Origin: Woeseiaceae bacterium
Lineage (GTDB): Bacteria > Pseudomonadota > Gammaproteobacteria > Steroidobacterales > Woeseiaceae
Length of the DNA: 6,202 nucleotides
Assembly: GCA_022615525.1 (NCBI GenBank)
Contig: JAKEGN010000298.1
Span: forward strand, 1-6,202
Reading direction: 5' to 3'
In this document: positions 5,272 to 6,202 of the stretch, piece by piece
Layout: each line of letters opens with the position of its first letter
How positions within the stretch are numbered: the first letter of the stretch is position 1
Notes under the pieces: model-generated
Databases searched by the model: none
What the model was told of the DNA's origin: nothing
Seen by the model: only the letters and a program-made list of their open reading frames with translations
Program-made: the position numbers and the translations under genes

Positions 5272-6202
5272 TCAGAGTCGGCGGCCCGCGCTGATCACGG
5301 GGGCCAGTATCCATTCGAGCAAGGTTCTTTCGCTCACGAGTATGTCGGCCTTGAGAGTGGTCCCGGCGGTCAGTGCACGGCGTGAGCCGTCGACTTCGAC
5401 ATGCTGGCGATCGAGTGTGGCCCGTACTCGGTACACCGGCTCGGCGATCGCCACGGGCAGGCGGGCATCGCCCGGCAACAGCAGCGAGCGCGCGATGCGC
5501 TCGACCGTCGCGCCATGGACACCGTATTTTTCAAAAGGGTAACTGTCGAAACGCAGCTGTACGCGCGCGGCCTCGTCCAGCATGCCGACGCTGCGCGCAG
5601 GGACCAGGAGCTCGGCATGGAATTGTGCTGTCGCGGGCAAAAGGCTTAGCGCCAGTGTGTCAGCAAGCACCGTCTGGCCCTCGCTGATGTGCAGTGCGCT
5701 GACCCGGCCATCCACGGGCGCAACCACGGTCTGCGAGACACTCGCCCGAACGGTAGTTTCGCGCTGTGCCAGCCGGCTCGATGCTTCGGCGATCTCAGCG
5801 AGTCGTGCAGCCCGCAGACTGGCCAGCTGTTCGAGCCGTGCTGACGCGTCCTGCCGTTCTGCATTGAGGGCCGCAAGCTGCAAGGATGCGTTCTGCCATT
5901 GCAGTTCGGCTTCGAGCGCCGCTATTTCCAGCGCGTCGAGATCGCGCCTCGACAGGTGTCCTTTGGATTGAATGACACGCGCATGCTCGAGGTCGCGTTG
6001 CAGTATGTTGTACTTCTGCCGCGTGAGCTGCACCTGCTGCTGCAATATCGACAGGCGTGCCGCCATGTCTTGCACGAGTTGCCGCAGCCTCGCATCCTCG
6101 GCGGCGAAATACAGCGACTGTTCCCGTGCCTGGCTGTCGAGTGCTGACCGCTCCAGAGTCACGGCCTGCAGAATCTCGCGGTTAGCCGCAGTCGGCATGC
6201 CG
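5272..6202 (-). CDS. HlyD/CvaA-family membrane fusion protein, 5' end missing
   Basis: This is the periplasmic adaptor of a type I secretion system, linking the ABC exporter to a TolC-like outer-membrane channel. The frame is open to the right edge (a Gly codon precedes the Met at 6198), so the N-terminal cytoplasmic/transmembrane part and the first lipoyl half are outside. Of the 308 residues counted from that Met, about 10-146 form two long coiled-coil helices joined by a tip near SKGHLSRRDLDALE (78-91), resembling the hairpin that contacts the channel. The second lipoyl half is VVAPVDGRVSALHISEGQTV (158-177). A beta-barrel region follows (LLVPARSVGMLDEAARVQL, RFDSYPFEKYG), with the family's usual C-terminal RTLLEWILAPV (291-301). 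It ends at TGA (5274-5272), directly before the exporter gene; the order adaptor then exporter is as in cvaA-cvaB. No promoter is visible in the window; it must lie to the right. Confidence 0.92.
   Translation of the reverse strand, partial: GMPTAANREILQAVTLERSALDSQAREQSLYFAAEDARLRQLVQDMAARLSILQQQVQLTRQKYNILQRDLEHARVIQSKGHLSRRDLDALEIAALEAELQWQNASLQLAALNAERQDASARLEQLASLRAARLAEIAEASSRLAQRETTVRASVSQTVVAPVDGRVSALHISEGQTVLADTLALSLLPATAQFHAELLVPARSVGMLDEAARVQLRFDSYPFEKYGVHGATVERIARSLLLPGDARLPVAIAEPVYRVRATLDRQHVEVDGSRRALTAGTTLKADILVSERTLLEWILAPVISAGRRL

Noticed and set aside
3710..5314. 534-codon open frame on the - strand
   Set aside because: It is in another frame of the ABC exporter gene and gives an Arg/Pro/Ala-rich translation with no domain; the overlapping frame carries all the C39 and ABC motifs.
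2316..6202. Direct repeat of the tRNA 3' end (att site)
   Set aside because: Reading the right part for copies of the T arm and acceptor sequence gave only short chance matches such as GATCACC near 3181.
1..6202. CRISPR arrays, insertion sequences, tandem repeats
   Set aside because: No regularly spaced repeats, inverted terminal repeats, transposase motifs or recurring units were seen on either strand.

Overview
The window reads as GC-rich chromosomal DNA from a proteobacterium, most likely a gammaproteobacterium. The main argument is the order rplY - pth - ychF followed by an elongator-type tRNA-Met(CAT), an arrangement known from Pseudomonas and relatives. The L25 protein is the long CTC form, and all genes have similarly high GC. 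I cannot place the organism more finely from this sequence.

Left part (1-2160, + strand), conserved housekeeping genes: the 3' end of rplY (ribosomal protein L25/CTC, cut by the window edge), an intrinsic terminator, pth (peptidyl-tRNA hydrolase, all active-site residues present) and, 6 nt later, ychF (ribosome-associated P-loop ATPase). All three serve translation. Middle (2161-2377): a sigma70-like promoter with a GC-rich discriminator, tRNA-Met(CAT) with encoded CCA, and a hairpin that may terminate it.

Right part (2378-6202), less conserved and apparently accessory: a 260-aa protein I do not recognise on the + strand, converging on a two-gene export unit on the - strand. That unit, in transcription order, is a HlyD/CvaA-type membrane fusion protein (5' end beyond the right edge) and a CvaB-type ABC transporter with an N-terminal C39 double-glycine peptidase. 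Together they would form the inner-membrane and periplasmic parts of a type I machine that removes a double-glycine leader from a peptide and exports it through a TolC-like outer-membrane channel. Neither the substrate peptide nor the outer-membrane channel is visible here; they should lie to the right or elsewhere.

Most noteworthy: the exporter has an intact protease site but an Ala in place of the first Walker A Gly. It apparently starts at TTG, 15 nt after and in frame with the TGA of the fusion-protein gene. Its 3' end overlaps the unknown gene tail to tail by 73 nt. The tRNA has an A-C apposition closing its anticodon loop. I found no CRISPR array, insertion sequence or att-like repeat. 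Calling the right part a novel system would be speculation; it looks like a microcin/RiPP-type export locus whose cargo is outside the window.
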